This document shows positions 7,567 to 16,109 of a stretch of DNA of 64,000 bases, one piece after another. How positions within the stretch are numbered: the stretch's first letter is position 1; the number at the start of each line of letters is the position of its first letter. Source of the DNA: Pseudomonas floridensis (GTDB lineage Bacteria > Pseudomonadota > Gammaproteobacteria > Pseudomonadales > Pseudomonadaceae); NCBI RefSeq assembly GCF_002087235.1, contig NZ_MUIO01000009.1:62001-126000 (forward strand), in the 5' to 3' direction. Under the pieces are notes generated by a model that was given only the letters and a program-made list of their open reading frames with translations, searched no databases and was not told the DNA's origin. Both the position numbers and the translations under genes were made by a program.

Positions 7567-7806
7567 CTTAAGCACGGCGATTGCGGAGGTGTCTGGACCT
7601 ATACGCCACCACAAAACATCTCCATTAAGATTACAGGCCCGCTTGCAGTGCTGTTTACCTAAACACTACCGCGCCTGCTGCTCGATGGCGGCCGCTCGGC
7701 CCTCGCAGGCGCCATCAAACCCCAACCGTCCCGATAACGGTTTCCTACAGACGACAGTTCATTAATCGCGTTTTCTGTACCTGACACCACCTGCAGGTAA
7801 TGCCTA

Positions 7807-8280
7807 ATGCCCCCCTCCAGCCCCTATCGCTTCAGCTGCAAGAACCGCATGACCTTCCTGATCTTGATTGCGGCCATTCAGGTCCCCTTCGTTAACGCAG
7901 AGACGTGGATCGTTACTGACCGGAACCACCCAGTCCAGGCACCGGCACGTGTCCGGTTGATCCTCCTGGACGAATCAGAAAGGCTTGAGGCCAAGCTCTC
8001 TGAAGGACTACCGGCTAATCAGCAACAATCCATCGCAATCATGCAGCAACGCCTCAAGAGCAGCGATGCGCAGCGCTTGCAACGAGATCTGGCTTTAGCT
8101 CAACAAGACCTCGTAGACGCTTGGAGCATGGGGGTAACGAAGGTGCCTGCAGTGGTGGTCGACCGCAAGTTTGTTGTGTACGGGGAAACCAACGCTACAG
8201 CGGCTGAAAATCGCATTGCCCAGTGGCGCGCCGCCGCCAATCATCAGAACGCATCTGGCCAGGGAGATGCCCCGCGATGA
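7807..8280 (+). CDS. ICE mating protein of the PFL_4709 family (TIGR03757)
   Basis: The 157-residue protein has a signal peptide (hydrophobic MTFLILIAAIQVPFVNA, with an in-frame ATG at 7849 as alternative start). The mature part opens ETWIVTDRNHPV and ends in a thioredoxin-like strand VTKVPAVVVDRKFVVYG, without a CxxC. This matches the family of periplasmic ICE proteins encoded just before the TraU-like gene. The stop overlaps the next start as ATGA. It resumes the transfer operon after the cargo block, so it may have its own promoter in the 240 bp upstream. Confidence 0.8.
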   Translation: MPPSSPYRFSCKNRMTFLILIAAIQVPFVNAETWIVTDRNHPVQAPARVRLILLDESERLEAKLSEGLPANQQQSIAIMQQRLKSSDAQRLQRDLALAQQDLVDAWSMGVTKVPAVVVDRKFVVYGETNATAAENRIAQWRAAANHQNASGQGDAPR

Positions 8281-9215
8281 ACCTGCGAAAGCCTCCAGCG
8301 TGGGCAGCCTTGGCCTTGTCGATCTCAACCTGGCCGGCAGCAGCGGGCACGGTGACATCTGCCACCCTGGTCGCCTCAACCCTGTCGCCTGACTGCCTGG
8401 AGTACAAGGTGGTTGGAATCTGCTACTGGCTGCTCTGCACCCCGTTTGGATGCAAGGTAAAGACGTCGACCAAGGTTCGTCACTTCGTTCCAGACGCCGT
8501 GGTCTCAAGCTACTCGAATACCGGTGAAAACCCGTGGGTTGAGGTCTCTTCGTTAAGCTCATCAACTTCGTACGCCCAAGATGGCGGTGACGGAACCACC
8601 AATCACAACAACGAAGATAGCCTGGCTAAATTCAAAAACGCTGACGTCATAGGCCACCCCGGAGGAGCAACATTCAGTAAGTTTGCCAGCGCCTCGGGCT
8701 ATGCCTGCCAGGGTGCTGCCACGCCCTACATGCCCTACCTGCTGAGCACTTTGGACACTGTCGCCTGGCGTTACGGCGTTCCAGAATCAGTGTATCCAGA
8801 AGCACTGATTCCCGGACGTCGAGAGGTGGGTGGTCTGACGTCGGGGGACATGTGGGGAAGCGTCTACCCTCGCAGTGGTTTTATCCATCAAGCCGACGAT
8901 TACAAGGCGGCATCCGTGATCGCGCAGCGTGCAGGTGACGTGGTCACTCGCAGCGGTCAGGTTCATGTCTATCAACCGCTTCTGGCACAGCCGCAACCAG
9001 GCTACTGGCCGGCAGGAGAATTGATCGAGACCGACGCCACCACCGGTAAGTGGCAAGAGCTCACGCCGACCCTCAGTCAAAGCTGCGCGGTATTTCCAAA
9101 CTCCCAGCCCCGTGTGCAGGCAACAGATGGTGGCTACGCCTGGGCGTTATGGCGCCCGTATTCCTGCTGCAAGCGGGAAGGACAAACCTTTCTTGGCAGT
9201 ACGGACTTTCAATGA
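8277..9215 (+). CDS. TraU-like ICE mating protein of the PFL_4710 family (TIGR03756)
   Basis: The 312-residue exported protein has a signal peptide (MNLRKPPAWAALALSISTWPAAAG) and several Cys residues (for example PDCLEYKVVGICYWLLCTPFGC), a TraU-like hallmark. Such proteins are thought to act in the periplasm in mating-pair formation and DNA transfer. The ATG at 8277 is chosen because it overlaps the upstream stop as ATGA and starts a proper signal peptide. The C-terminal end includes Cys-rich YSCCKREGQ. Disulfide formation by the DsbA-like protein encoded upstream is plausible. Confidence 0.8.
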   Translation: MNLRKPPAWAALALSISTWPAAAGTVTSATLVASTLSPDCLEYKVVGICYWLLCTPFGCKVKTSTKVRHFVPDAVVSSYSNTGENPWVEVSSLSSSTSYAQDGGDGTTNHNNEDSLAKFKNADVIGHPGGATFSKFASASGYACQGAATPYMPYLLSTLDTVAWRYGVPESVYPEALIPGRREVGGLTSGDMWGSVYPRSGFIHQADDYKAASVIAQRAGDVVTRSGQVHVYQPLLAQPQPGYWPAGELIETDATTGKWQELTPTLSQSCAVFPNSQPRVQATDGGYAWALWRPYSCCKREGQTFLGSTDFQ

Positions 9216-9235
9216 TGATCAAGAGGACTTCAACT

Positions 9236-10603
9236 ATGCGCCGCGCTGCCTTTCTGACTATTGCATTCATGAGCACCCTGACGGCCCATACTGCTCTCGC
9301 CGAAATCCCGGGAATCAATGCAAGCTCATCGGGCAGCGTGATCGGTGACGACGTGCTCTACAGCGTTGGAGGCGGCAACGCTGTGACGATGGGTACGGCG
9401 GGGAATATGGATAGCATCAGCATCGGCGGAGGTTGGAACAGCAACCTGGTCTGCGGAAACATGAGTATGAATAACACGCTCCAGAATCAGTTGAATGGCG
9501 CAACTTCCGGATTTCAGACGATCATGGGGTCGATGATCTCGAACGCTACCAGCGCCGTTTCATCACTACCAGGACTGATTATCCAGCGGGCTAACCCGGC
9601 TTTGTACAACCTGCTCACCAACGGCATTCTGCAGGGTCGTCTTGACTTCGACCGCTCCAAAGGCACTTGTCGTGCCATTGCTGACAAGATGCTCGATGTC
9701 GCTGGAGGACAGATGGGCTGGAACAAGATCGCCGAGGGCCAGGCTATGAGTCAGGCGGTGAAAAACGGGAACACAGATGCTGTCTCAGCCGTTGCACAGG
9801 TCGAAAAGCAGGGAGGGAATGACGGTATCACCTGGCTCGGAGGAAATAAGGCCGGCGGATCTGGCCAGCAACCTATCAAGGTCGTAGGTGACGTTACTCG
9901 TGCGGGATACAACTTGCTGAACGGACGCGGCGCCGCCGATACATCGTCCATTAGTCCGTCGGCCTGCAACAACGGCATGGTGTGTTCCACCTGGTCCTCG
10001 CCTCAGGCAGCCACCACGTTCGCCAATCGTGTACTGGGAGAGCAACAACAACGCACTTGTGAGGACTGTACCAAAACAACCTCCACCGCCGGCGTCGGGC
10101 TCACTCCTCTCATCCAGGAATCCTACGACTCCAAGCTCAAGACGCTGCAGGAATTGATCTCGGGCAGCAAGTCCCTCACTTCAGAAAACTTGACTGCAGC
10201 GAGCAGCGATTCTCTGCCTGTTACCCGTGGAGTGGTCGAGGCACTCAGGACTGAGCATGACCAGGATATTCTCGCAAAACGTCTTGCTTCAGAGGTCGCT
10301 TTATCTGAGGTTCTCGGCAAGGCACTACTGCTTCAGCGCACCATGTTTACCGGCAGCAAAGAGCCGAACATTGCCGCCAACGATGTGGCCCTGCAGGCGG
10401 TCAGTCAGCAGAACAGCAGCCTGCAACAGGAAATTGACAACCTCAAGACCGAGTTGGATATGCGTCGCAGCTTGGCCAGCAACTCACCGACAGCCATTCT
10501 ACAGAGGGCTCAGAGCCGGAAAGACAGCTCCAAAGGCATATTTCAAGGCGATCCAACGCCCGACCGCCTCGATCAGCTGCAGAATCCTTCTAAAGGTAAC
10601 TGA
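9236..10603 (+). CDS. ICE mating protein of the PFL_4711 family (TIGR03755)
   Basis: A 455-residue exported protein. The ATG at 9236 is preferred because AGAGG lies eight to nine bases upstream and because it gives a clean signal peptide (MRRAAFLTIAFMSTLTAHTALA). An ATG at 9212 overlapping the upstream stop is the alternative. The mature protein starts EIPGINASSSGSVIGDDVLY, is Gly/Asn/Ser-rich with paired Cys residues (CEDCTK), and ends in a coiled-coil-like stretch. This fits the TraH-like partner of the preceding gene product in G-type mating systems. Its exact role is not known to me. Confidence 0.8.
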   Translation: MRRAAFLTIAFMSTLTAHTALAEIPGINASSSGSVIGDDVLYSVGGGNAVTMGTAGNMDSISIGGGWNSNLVCGNMSMNNTLQNQLNGATSGFQTIMGSMISNATSAVSSLPGLIIQRANPALYNLLTNGILQGRLDFDRSKGTCRAIADKMLDVAGGQMGWNKIAEGQAMSQAVKNGNTDAVSAVAQVEKQGGNDGITWLGGNKAGGSGQQPIKVVGDVTRAGYNLLNGRGAADTSSISPSACNNGMVCSTWSSPQAATTFANRVLGEQQQRTCEDCTKTTSTAGVGLTPLIQESYDSKLKTLQELISGSKSLTSENLTAASSDSLPVTRGVVEALRTEHDQDILAKRLASEVALSEVLGKALLLQRTMFTGSKEPNIAANDVALQAVSQQNSSLQQEIDNLKTELDMRRSLASNSPTAILQRAQSRKDSSKGIFQGDPTPDRLDQLQNPSKGN

Positions 10604-10605
10604 CC

Positions 10606-10980
10606 ATGAGCTCATTGCCGGTTGCCAAGGGATGGCTACGTAGGGGCGCGAAAGCGCTAGTGTCACTCACCTGGCCGGTCTTGCTGACCATTGTTCTGGC
10701 TGTGATTTTCATGACAGCCATCGCGCATTTCTTTGGAGATATTGAGCAGTTCAGGGAATGGCAAAAAGCGCACTACAACTACATGCTGGTCTGGCGGTTG
10801 TCGCTTTACGCAGCGATAGGGCTCGGCTGGTACAGGCTCAGGCGCACCCTCAAACAGCGAGCATCAGACACAAATCTATTCCCCTCGGGACTTCGGCGCT
10901 GCGAGGTCATGGCCATCTTCGTCGTTCTCCTTTTCGAGCTTCGCCGCGCCGCCACTGTAGCGGGAGTTGACCTGCCATGA
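10606..10980 (+). CDS. ICE membrane protein of unknown function
   Basis: A 124-residue protein with two or three hydrophobic helices (about 22-42, 60-78 and 100-118) separated by basic loops, so it should sit in the inner membrane. AAAGG precedes the ATG. Its stop overlaps the start of the TraG-like gene (ATGA). Small membrane proteins in this slot are common in the element family, but I know no function. Close packing between two mating genes suggests it serves the transfer apparatus. Confidence 0.7.
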   Translation: MSSLPVAKGWLRRGAKALVSLTWPVLLTIVLAVIFMTAIAHFFGDIEQFREWQKAHYNYMLVWRLSLYAAIGLGWYRLRRTLKQRASDTNLFPSGLRRCEVMAIFVVLLFELRRAATVAGVDLP

Positions 10981-12515
10981 TCTTGCACACGAATGACTAC
11001 CTTGAGTATTACCTGACTCTTGTTGGATGGCTCATAAACGGCGGCATCTGGAACATGATCGAGGACAGCGGATTATTCGCAGCCCCCTTCGCCGCCATTG
11101 TCATCAGCGAATGGCTCAGAGCCCGCGGTGAGGGAGCTGATGAGGGCAACAAGGGAGTCCTCTCGTTGGCCCGAGTAGAAAACCGGTTCTATACGGCAAT
11201 CTTAGTCATCATCCTGGCTTGCATGCCTCTGGTAAACGTCAGCATTGATACCATCCAGTTCGACCGAAGCCGCTCAGAGCAGTGCCAATACTCAATACCC
11301 AATCCAGCTGATACAGGCTGGGAAACCTCCTTCAGTACGCTTAACGGAAAAAGCGCTACGGTGCCCGTCTGGTGGCTATTTGTGCACGCGATGTCCAAGG
11401 CAGCAACTGCAGCCTCAGTCGCAGCTATTCCCTGTGGAGTGGACTTGCAACAGGTCCGGATGGACGTCAACAAGGCCCGCATCAACGATCCGCTGCTTGC
11501 CCAGGAGGTCGCTGACTTCACGAACGATTGCTACGCACGTGCGCGCGCAAAGCTGTTCATGACCCAGCCTACCCTCAGCAATGATCAATTCAACGACGTC
11601 AACTGGATCGGTTCGCACTTCTTCCTGCAAACATCCGGCTATTACAGCGATGGTTTCTCAGGGTTCAGGTCACACACTCCCCGAACCAGATGGCCCTATG
11701 ACGCAACCCGGGACGCGGGCCTGCCACAAACCACTGGTGGTGGTGGGTTTCCTACATGTACTCAATGGTGGTCGGATGGAAGCGTCGGGCTCAGAGCCAG
11801 GCTGCTGGAACAGGTAAGTCCAGATCTGCTGAGCAAGCTTGCTCAGTGGGCAAAATTCATGACCCAGACCGAAGTGAGCGACTCGGTCATCCGGGATCTG
11901 GTCTCTCCGAGGAAGCAGCAACTGACCCAGGGTCAGGTTTATTCAGACTATGGCGGTCAAGTCGGTGGCTCTGTGCTAAATGACTTCACACGCCTTGCAG
12001 CTACAGCTGGTCAGGCAGCAGGATCTCTTGTGATGTATCCAGCCATGGACAGTGTTAGGCAAGCAGCGCCCATGGTGATGGCCTTCCTAAAGATGGCTCT
12101 CATCATTTGCATTCCGTTTGTACTGGTGATCGGGGCGTTCGACTTGAAAGTCGTGATGACGGTGACTTTCGCAGCATTTGCCTTGATTTTCGTGGACTTC
12201 TGGTTCCAGCTCGCACGATGGGTAGACAGTACGATTCTCGATGCCCTCTACGGCAACGGGATCGGCAGCAATGTTCCTCACACCAATTTTGACCCGGTAT
12301 TTGGAGCGAGCAATGCGCAAGGAGATCTGCTGCTGGACTTCGTGATGGGAGCGATGTTCATCGTGCTCCCCAGCTTTTGGATAGTAGCGTTGGGCTGGAG
12401 TGGGGCGAAACTAGGAAGTTTGATGAGCGGATTGGCTACTGGCACTAGCGCGGCTCAGGACGCTGGAGGGAAAGGTGGACAGTTGGCTATGTCAGTAGCC
12501 AAAGGGAAGATCTGA
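10977..12515 (+). CDS. TraG-N-like mating-pair stabilisation membrane protein
   Basis: A 512-residue polytopic protein. Hydrophobic helices cluster near the N terminus (about 15-45 and 75-90) and in the C-terminal third (for example LIICIPFVLVIGAFDLKVVM and a second pair near residues 450-480). A large, Cys-containing, probably periplasmic region lies between. This matches the TraG N-terminal-type proteins of Pseudomonas ICEs, known to stabilise mating pairs. The start overlaps the previous stop. A bidirectional hairpin follows the stop. Confidence 0.75.
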   Translation: MILHTNDYLEYYLTLVGWLINGGIWNMIEDSGLFAAPFAAIVISEWLRARGEGADEGNKGVLSLARVENRFYTAILVIILACMPLVNVSIDTIQFDRSRSEQCQYSIPNPADTGWETSFSTLNGKSATVPVWWLFVHAMSKAATAASVAAIPCGVDLQQVRMDVNKARINDPLLAQEVADFTNDCYARARAKLFMTQPTLSNDQFNDVNWIGSHFFLQTSGYYSDGFSGFRSHTPRTRWPYDATRDAGLPQTTGGGGFPTCTQWWSDGSVGLRARLLEQVSPDLLSKLAQWAKFMTQTEVSDSVIRDLVSPRKQQLTQGQVYSDYGGQVGGSVLNDFTRLAATAGQAAGSLVMYPAMDSVRQAAPMVMAFLKMALIICIPFVLVIGAFDLKVVMTVTFAAFALIFVDFWFQLARWVDSTILDALYGNGIGSNVPHTNFDPVFGASNAQGDLLLDFVMGAMFIVLPSFWIVALGWSGAKLGSLMSGLATGTSAAQDAGGKGGQLAMSVAKGKI

Positions 12516-12528
12516 CCGACTACGTAAT

Positions 12529-12565
12529 GTGCCAGGTACTGGTTTGAAACAGCTACCTGGCGCAC
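12529..12565. terminator. Hairpin between the convergent TraG-like and DUF3742 genes
   Basis: GTGCCAGGTA pairs with TACCTGGCGCAC (one bulged base) across a 15-nt loop, exactly filling the gap between two convergent stops. A shared terminator is likely. Confidence 0.55.
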
Positions 12566-12955
12566 TTACTCGACCCGATGGCTACCAACATAAGTCCCAT
12601 AACCATCCAAGCCTTCACGGACTTCGATCTTCGTTGCCTTGTTGGCATCCAAGTCAAAGTCGACGCTCTGCGATCCCTGCTGAATCGAAGGGCTGCTAAA
12701 GATGCCGATTCCGATCGCGATGATGGCAAGCAATCCAAGAAGCTGTAGCAAGCCCCAAGTTGCGAGCAGCGCTCCAGCACCGAGGACAGCCACCCGAGCA
12801 CTCCACTTCACAGCGGTCACAATAAGTGCAGGTATACCGGCACGGCCAAGCGATGACCACAAAGCTTTTTCCAGGCGCAAAACTGCAGCCACACCACGGC
12901 CCAGGCCCTGCCCGATCCGCATTGCAGCGCTGCCTTGTACTTTAACTGTGCTCAT
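12566..12955 (-). CDS. DUF3742 family ICE membrane protein
   Basis: A 129-residue protein with a basic amphipathic N-terminal part (GRGVAAVLRLEKALWSSLGR), two membrane helices (about 45-85) and a charged tail. It matches the DUF3742 pattern of Pseudomonas ICE proteins, which are regularly encoded convergent to the TraG-like gene. The ATG at 12955 is preferred over 12973 because GAGGTGG lies just upstream. A 7-bp dyad TTTATAG/CTATAAA at 12996-13011 lies in the likely promoter and could be an operator. Function is not known. Confidence 0.7.
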   Translation of the reverse strand: MSTVKVQGSAAMRIGQGLGRGVAAVLRLEKALWSSLGRAGIPALIVTAVKWSARVAVLGAGALLATWGLLQLLGLLAIIAIGIGIFSSPSIQQGSQSVDFDLDANKATKIEVREGLDGYGTYVGSHRVE

Positions 12956-13174
12956 AGCCACCTCGTGACTCAATCAACATGTCGTTCTGACATCATTTAT
13001 AGACCTATAAACTCACATATTCAACCTACTTTCCCTTAGAAATCAACCTTCCGACGAACAGCCGGCCGACTGTTTCAGACCGTATAACGCTTCGGTACGA
13101 CAGTGTTTTCAAATGAAATACTGTTCCAGTAATCCAAGTGCGTCCGCGCTTCCATCCCTACCATTCCAGAGCTG

Positions 13175-14455
13175 CTACACACTTTTCACCTCCCACAACT
13201 GATCGAGCCTGGTCGTATAACTTTGACTCATCAGCTCGCGACGCATAGCCCACTCTGGATTGGAAGGAACACTCCCAGCTCGTAAAGTCCCTCTGCCCCA
13301 GCGTGTATTGATCTCGTCCAGGACTCCCATGATCTTCTCCGAAGATGCCGGCTGCGAAGCAGCGAACATGTCATCCGTAAATTCGCCAGGCTGTCTCAGA
13401 TCCAGCAACAGAACCTCAGCTTTGCTGTACTTGAACCCCGGTCGAAACAAACGATTCACTGCCTCAGTCGCCGCCCTGGTCATCAAGCGCACGTCGTTGG
13501 TGGGGTATGGCAATTCAACCAAAGCGCCGTTGGCGTACTTGGCTTCTTCCGGATTGAACATGCCGGTACGGATGCTGACGCGGATCTTCTTGCACAGCGA
13601 GTTTTGAGACCGGAGCTTCTCGGCCGCACGCTGAGTGTAGGTGGCCACCGCCTCTTTGATAGGCTGAATGGTGGTTAGCCGTTTCCCGAACATTCGGCTG
13701 CAACATATCTCCTGCTTGGGTGGTGCAGCTTCGCCCAGCTCCAGGCACGAAGTACCTGCCAGCTCACGTGCGGTCTTTTCAATGACCACGCTGAACCGGT
13801 CGCGCAGAGTACGCGGGTCGGCGGTTGCAAGGTCCATTGCGGTGCGGATGTTCATAGCCTCCAGGTGGGCATTCATCTTCTTCCCTACCCCCCAGACCTC
13901 TGAGACCGCCGTATTACGCAGTACCCAGTTGCGGTTATGCAGGTCGCAAATGTCTACAACACCGCCTGTGTGGGATAGCAGTCGCTTAGCAGTGTGGTTT
14001 GCCAGCTTGGCGAGCGTTTTCGTAGGACCGATACCCACACCAACAGGAATGCCAGTGCATTTAAGAATGTTCGCCCGGATGCGTCGACCGAACGCTGTGA
14101 GATCGCCAGGGACCCCGGTGAGGTCTGCAAACGCCTCATCGATGCTGTAGACCTCGGAGGCTGGCACCATCGACTCGATGATCGACATGACACGCTCGCT
14201 CATGTCGCCATAGAGCGCGTAGTTGCTGCTGAACACCTTTATGCCGTGGCGGCGCAACACCTCTTTGATCTGAAAATAGGGAGCCCCCATTTTCACAAAT
14301 GGCTTGGCGTCGTAGCTACGGGCGATGACGCAACCGTCGTTATTGCTGAGTACCACGATGGGCGTTTTCTCCAGATCTGGACGAAAAACACGCTCGCAGC
14401 TGGCATAGAAGCAATTGCAATCGATAAGCGCGAAGACAGCCTCATGCTTTTCCAT
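13175..14455 (-). CDS. umuC: Error-prone DNA polymerase V catalytic subunit (UmuC/RulB type)
   Basis: The 426-residue Y-family polymerase carries out translesion synthesis together with processed UmuD. It begins FALIDCNCFYASCERVFRP, has the SIDEAFADL catalytic motif, and has full family length (about 420). Its ATG overlaps the end of umuD by 14 bp, so the pair is translationally coupled and shares the LexA box upstream of umuD. P. syringae strains are known to carry rulAB on plasmids and ICEs, where it confers UV tolerance. Here the gene is intact, with no insertion. Confidence 0.93.
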   Translation of the reverse strand: MEKHEAVFALIDCNCFYASCERVFRPDLEKTPIVVLSNNDGCVIARSYDAKPFVKMGAPYFQIKEVLRRHGIKVFSSNYALYGDMSERVMSIIESMVPASEVYSIDEAFADLTGVPGDLTAFGRRIRANILKCTGIPVGVGIGPTKTLAKLANHTAKRLLSHTGGVVDICDLHNRNWVLRNTAVSEVWGVGKKMNAHLEAMNIRTAMDLATADPRTLRDRFSVVIEKTARELAGTSCLELGEAAPPKQEICCSRMFGKRLTTIQPIKEAVATYTQRAAEKLRSQNSLCKKIRVSIRTGMFNPEEAKYANGALVELPYPTNDVRLMTRAATEAVNRLFRPGFKYSKAEVLLLDLRQPGEFTDDMFAASQPASSEKIMGVLDEINTRWGRGTLRAGSVPSNPEWAMRRELMSQSYTTRLDQLWEVKSV

Positions 14456-14876
14456 GACGGCGCATGCTGTAGTTCACTACGCCCCAGATGACGAGGTTGT
14501 CACCCTCCAGGATGTGCTTGGACGGGTAGGCACTATTTTCGGATTGAAGTTTGACAACCCCATCCATCATGAAGAGCCGCTTGCAAATCGGTTCCGAATT
14601 ATTAAGCGCTGCCACAACGATCTCTCCATGCTCGGCAGTGCGACTGCGATCAACGACGATCAAATCCTTATCAAAAATACCTGCCCCAATCATGCTGTCT
14701 CCGAGAATTTTCGCCAGGTAGACATGCGGTGCCCGTACCTCGGCCAGTTCGTCTAGGGACACGTGCTTCTCGATGTAATCGACAGCGGGAGAAGCAAATC
14801 CAGCTGGCACCTGAAATGAGTAGAGCGGTAGCTTGATACCCCCTTCAGACAACGGACCAAGAATGACTACGCTCAT
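14442..14876 (-). CDS. umuD: Polymerase V accessory protein, self-cleaving (UmuD/RulA type)
   Basis: The 144-residue LexA-like serine peptidase has a putative cleavage bond at Ala25-Gly26 (FQVPAGFASP), a catalytic Ser61 in GDSMIGAG and a Lys near 99 in PICKRLF. RecA-stimulated self-cleavage is known to yield active UmuD'. A LexA box lies 25 bp upstream of the ATG. The length matches UmuD (139-145). It is the first gene of the umuDC pair. Confidence 0.92.
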   Translation of the reverse strand: MSVVILGPLSEGGIKLPLYSFQVPAGFASPAVDYIEKHVSLDELAEVRAPHVYLAKILGDSMIGAGIFDKDLIVVDRSRTAEHGEIVVAALNNSEPICKRLFMMDGVVKLQSENSAYPSKHILEGDNLVIWGVVNYSMRRHGKA

Positions 14877-14901
14877 GATGAAGACCTTTCTATAAAGTTA
14901 G

Positions 14902-14917
14902 CTGTATATATATACAG
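14902..14917. promoter_or_regulatory. LexA (SOS) box
   Basis: CTGTATATATATACAG is a perfect 16-bp palindrome matching the LexA consensus CTG-N10-CAG. It lies in the 112-bp divergent gap between umuD (25 bp away) and the SRAP gene (71 bp away). Control of umuDC is very likely; control of the SRAP gene is possible. Confidence 0.9.
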
Positions 14918-14988
14918 TTAACTCTTTGGCCCGCGCGCGGTCAATCGTACTGAAAGGCATTTTCGACGAGTGACATTGGGGTGACATC

Positions 14989-15681
14989 ATGTGCGGACGC
15001 TACTCGATCTACGAATCCATGGACCACTACCTCAAGGAGCTTGCCCCAGAGCAGATCGTGATCAATGGGTACGACCTCCTGCCCATAGAGCGCTACAACG
15101 TGGCTCCTAGCACTCGGGTTGAGATCATCCGTCCCACCGAGGGGGGTCTGAGTGTCGACAAGGTTCGGTGGGGGTGGGAGCCTTTCTGGGCGAAAGGCAA
15201 ACGACCAGCCCCAATCAACGCTCGAGTCGAAACCGTAATGACGGGAAAGTTCTTCAAAGAGCTCTGGCCTACCGGACGGGCAGTTGCCCCAGCGAACGGT
15301 TGGTTTGAATGGGTGAAGGACCCGGATGACCCCAAGAAAAAGCAGCCCTACTTCATCCGTCTCAAGAGTAAAAAGCCTATGTTCTTCGCGGCATTGGCCC
15401 AGGTCCACAGAGGGCTTGAGCCGCATGATGGCGACGGGTTTGTCATCATCACGTCGGCAAGCGACTCGGGAATGGTGGACATTCATGATCGCCGCCCGGT
15501 GGTACTGACGGCAGAAGATGCGCGGGCATGGCTTGATTCCGAAACTACACCGCAGAAAGCCGAAGCGTTGGCAAAAGAGCACTGCAGGATTGTTGACGAT
15601 TTTGAATGGTTCCCGGTTGATCGCGCAGTGGGGAACGTGCGGAATCAAGGACCGGAGCTCATCCAGCCCGTTGAGCTTTGA
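14989..15681 (+). CDS. SOS response-associated peptidase (SRAP, YedK/HMCES family)
   Basis: The 230-residue protein is expected to crosslink to abasic sites in single-stranded DNA through Cys2 (MCGRYS). Other conserved points are YNVAPS (Asn37), INARVET (Asn77), GWFEW (Glu107) and IHDRRP (His166). Cys2 must be exposed after Met removal, which fixes the start. SRAP proteins protect ssDNA carrying abasic sites; on an ICE, single-stranded transfer DNA is an obvious client. It is divergent from umuDC across a shared LexA box. Confidence 0.92.
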   Translation: MCGRYSIYESMDHYLKELAPEQIVINGYDLLPIERYNVAPSTRVEIIRPTEGGLSVDKVRWGWEPFWAKGKRPAPINARVETVMTGKFFKELWPTGRAVAPANGWFEWVKDPDDPKKKQPYFIRLKSKKPMFFAALAQVHRGLEPHDGDGFVIITSASDSGMVDIHDRRPVVLTAEDARAWLDSETTPQKAEALAKEHCRIVDDFEWFPVDRAVGNVRNQGPELIQPVEL

Positions 15682-16109
15682 CTGCCCCACGCCTTTGGCT
15701 TCGACCCGACCAACGGCTGTCCGTATTCGTCTGCCCCCGGTAGTCCGCACCGAAAGGGCGAAATGGGCTGAAGCAAATGGCAAAGCGAAGGGTTTGAATG
15801 GAATGGGGGAATAAGGGTAAGTGCCTTACCCGAAAGGGCCGGCGAGTCCGCCGGAAATGGATGCCGAAAGGGTTCGAAAGGCGTCCTCAATAAAAATGAA
15901 ATTTACAAAAAATGTTACTTAACAGTCACTTGGAGGCTACATTTTTTTACGCAAGCGTGGCAACATCCGATTCTGTCACTGTTTGGATCCCAGCCAATCG
16001 AGTGACGGCTTATGTGTATAACCTTTCCAGGATGGATATAGGTTTCGACTTGTCACGCTGAGCCATATAAAGCAAAAGGCCCACCAATGACTTCATCATG
16101 GGTGCCTAA
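15682..16109. other. Non-coding region with repeats upstream of the relaxase gene, candidate oriT
   Basis: No convincing gene lies in these 428 bp. Near-identical CGAAAGGG words occur at 15751, 15831 and 15865, with a related CGAAAGG at 15875. Two inverted repeats sit among them: GGGTAAG/CTTACCC (15815-15831) and CCGGCG/CGCCGG (15839-15854). An AT-rich segment follows (15889-15950). oriT sites often lie beside the relaxase gene and combine an inverted repeat with direct repeats, so this is a reasonable candidate. No nic motif can be identified by eye. Confidence 0.35.
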
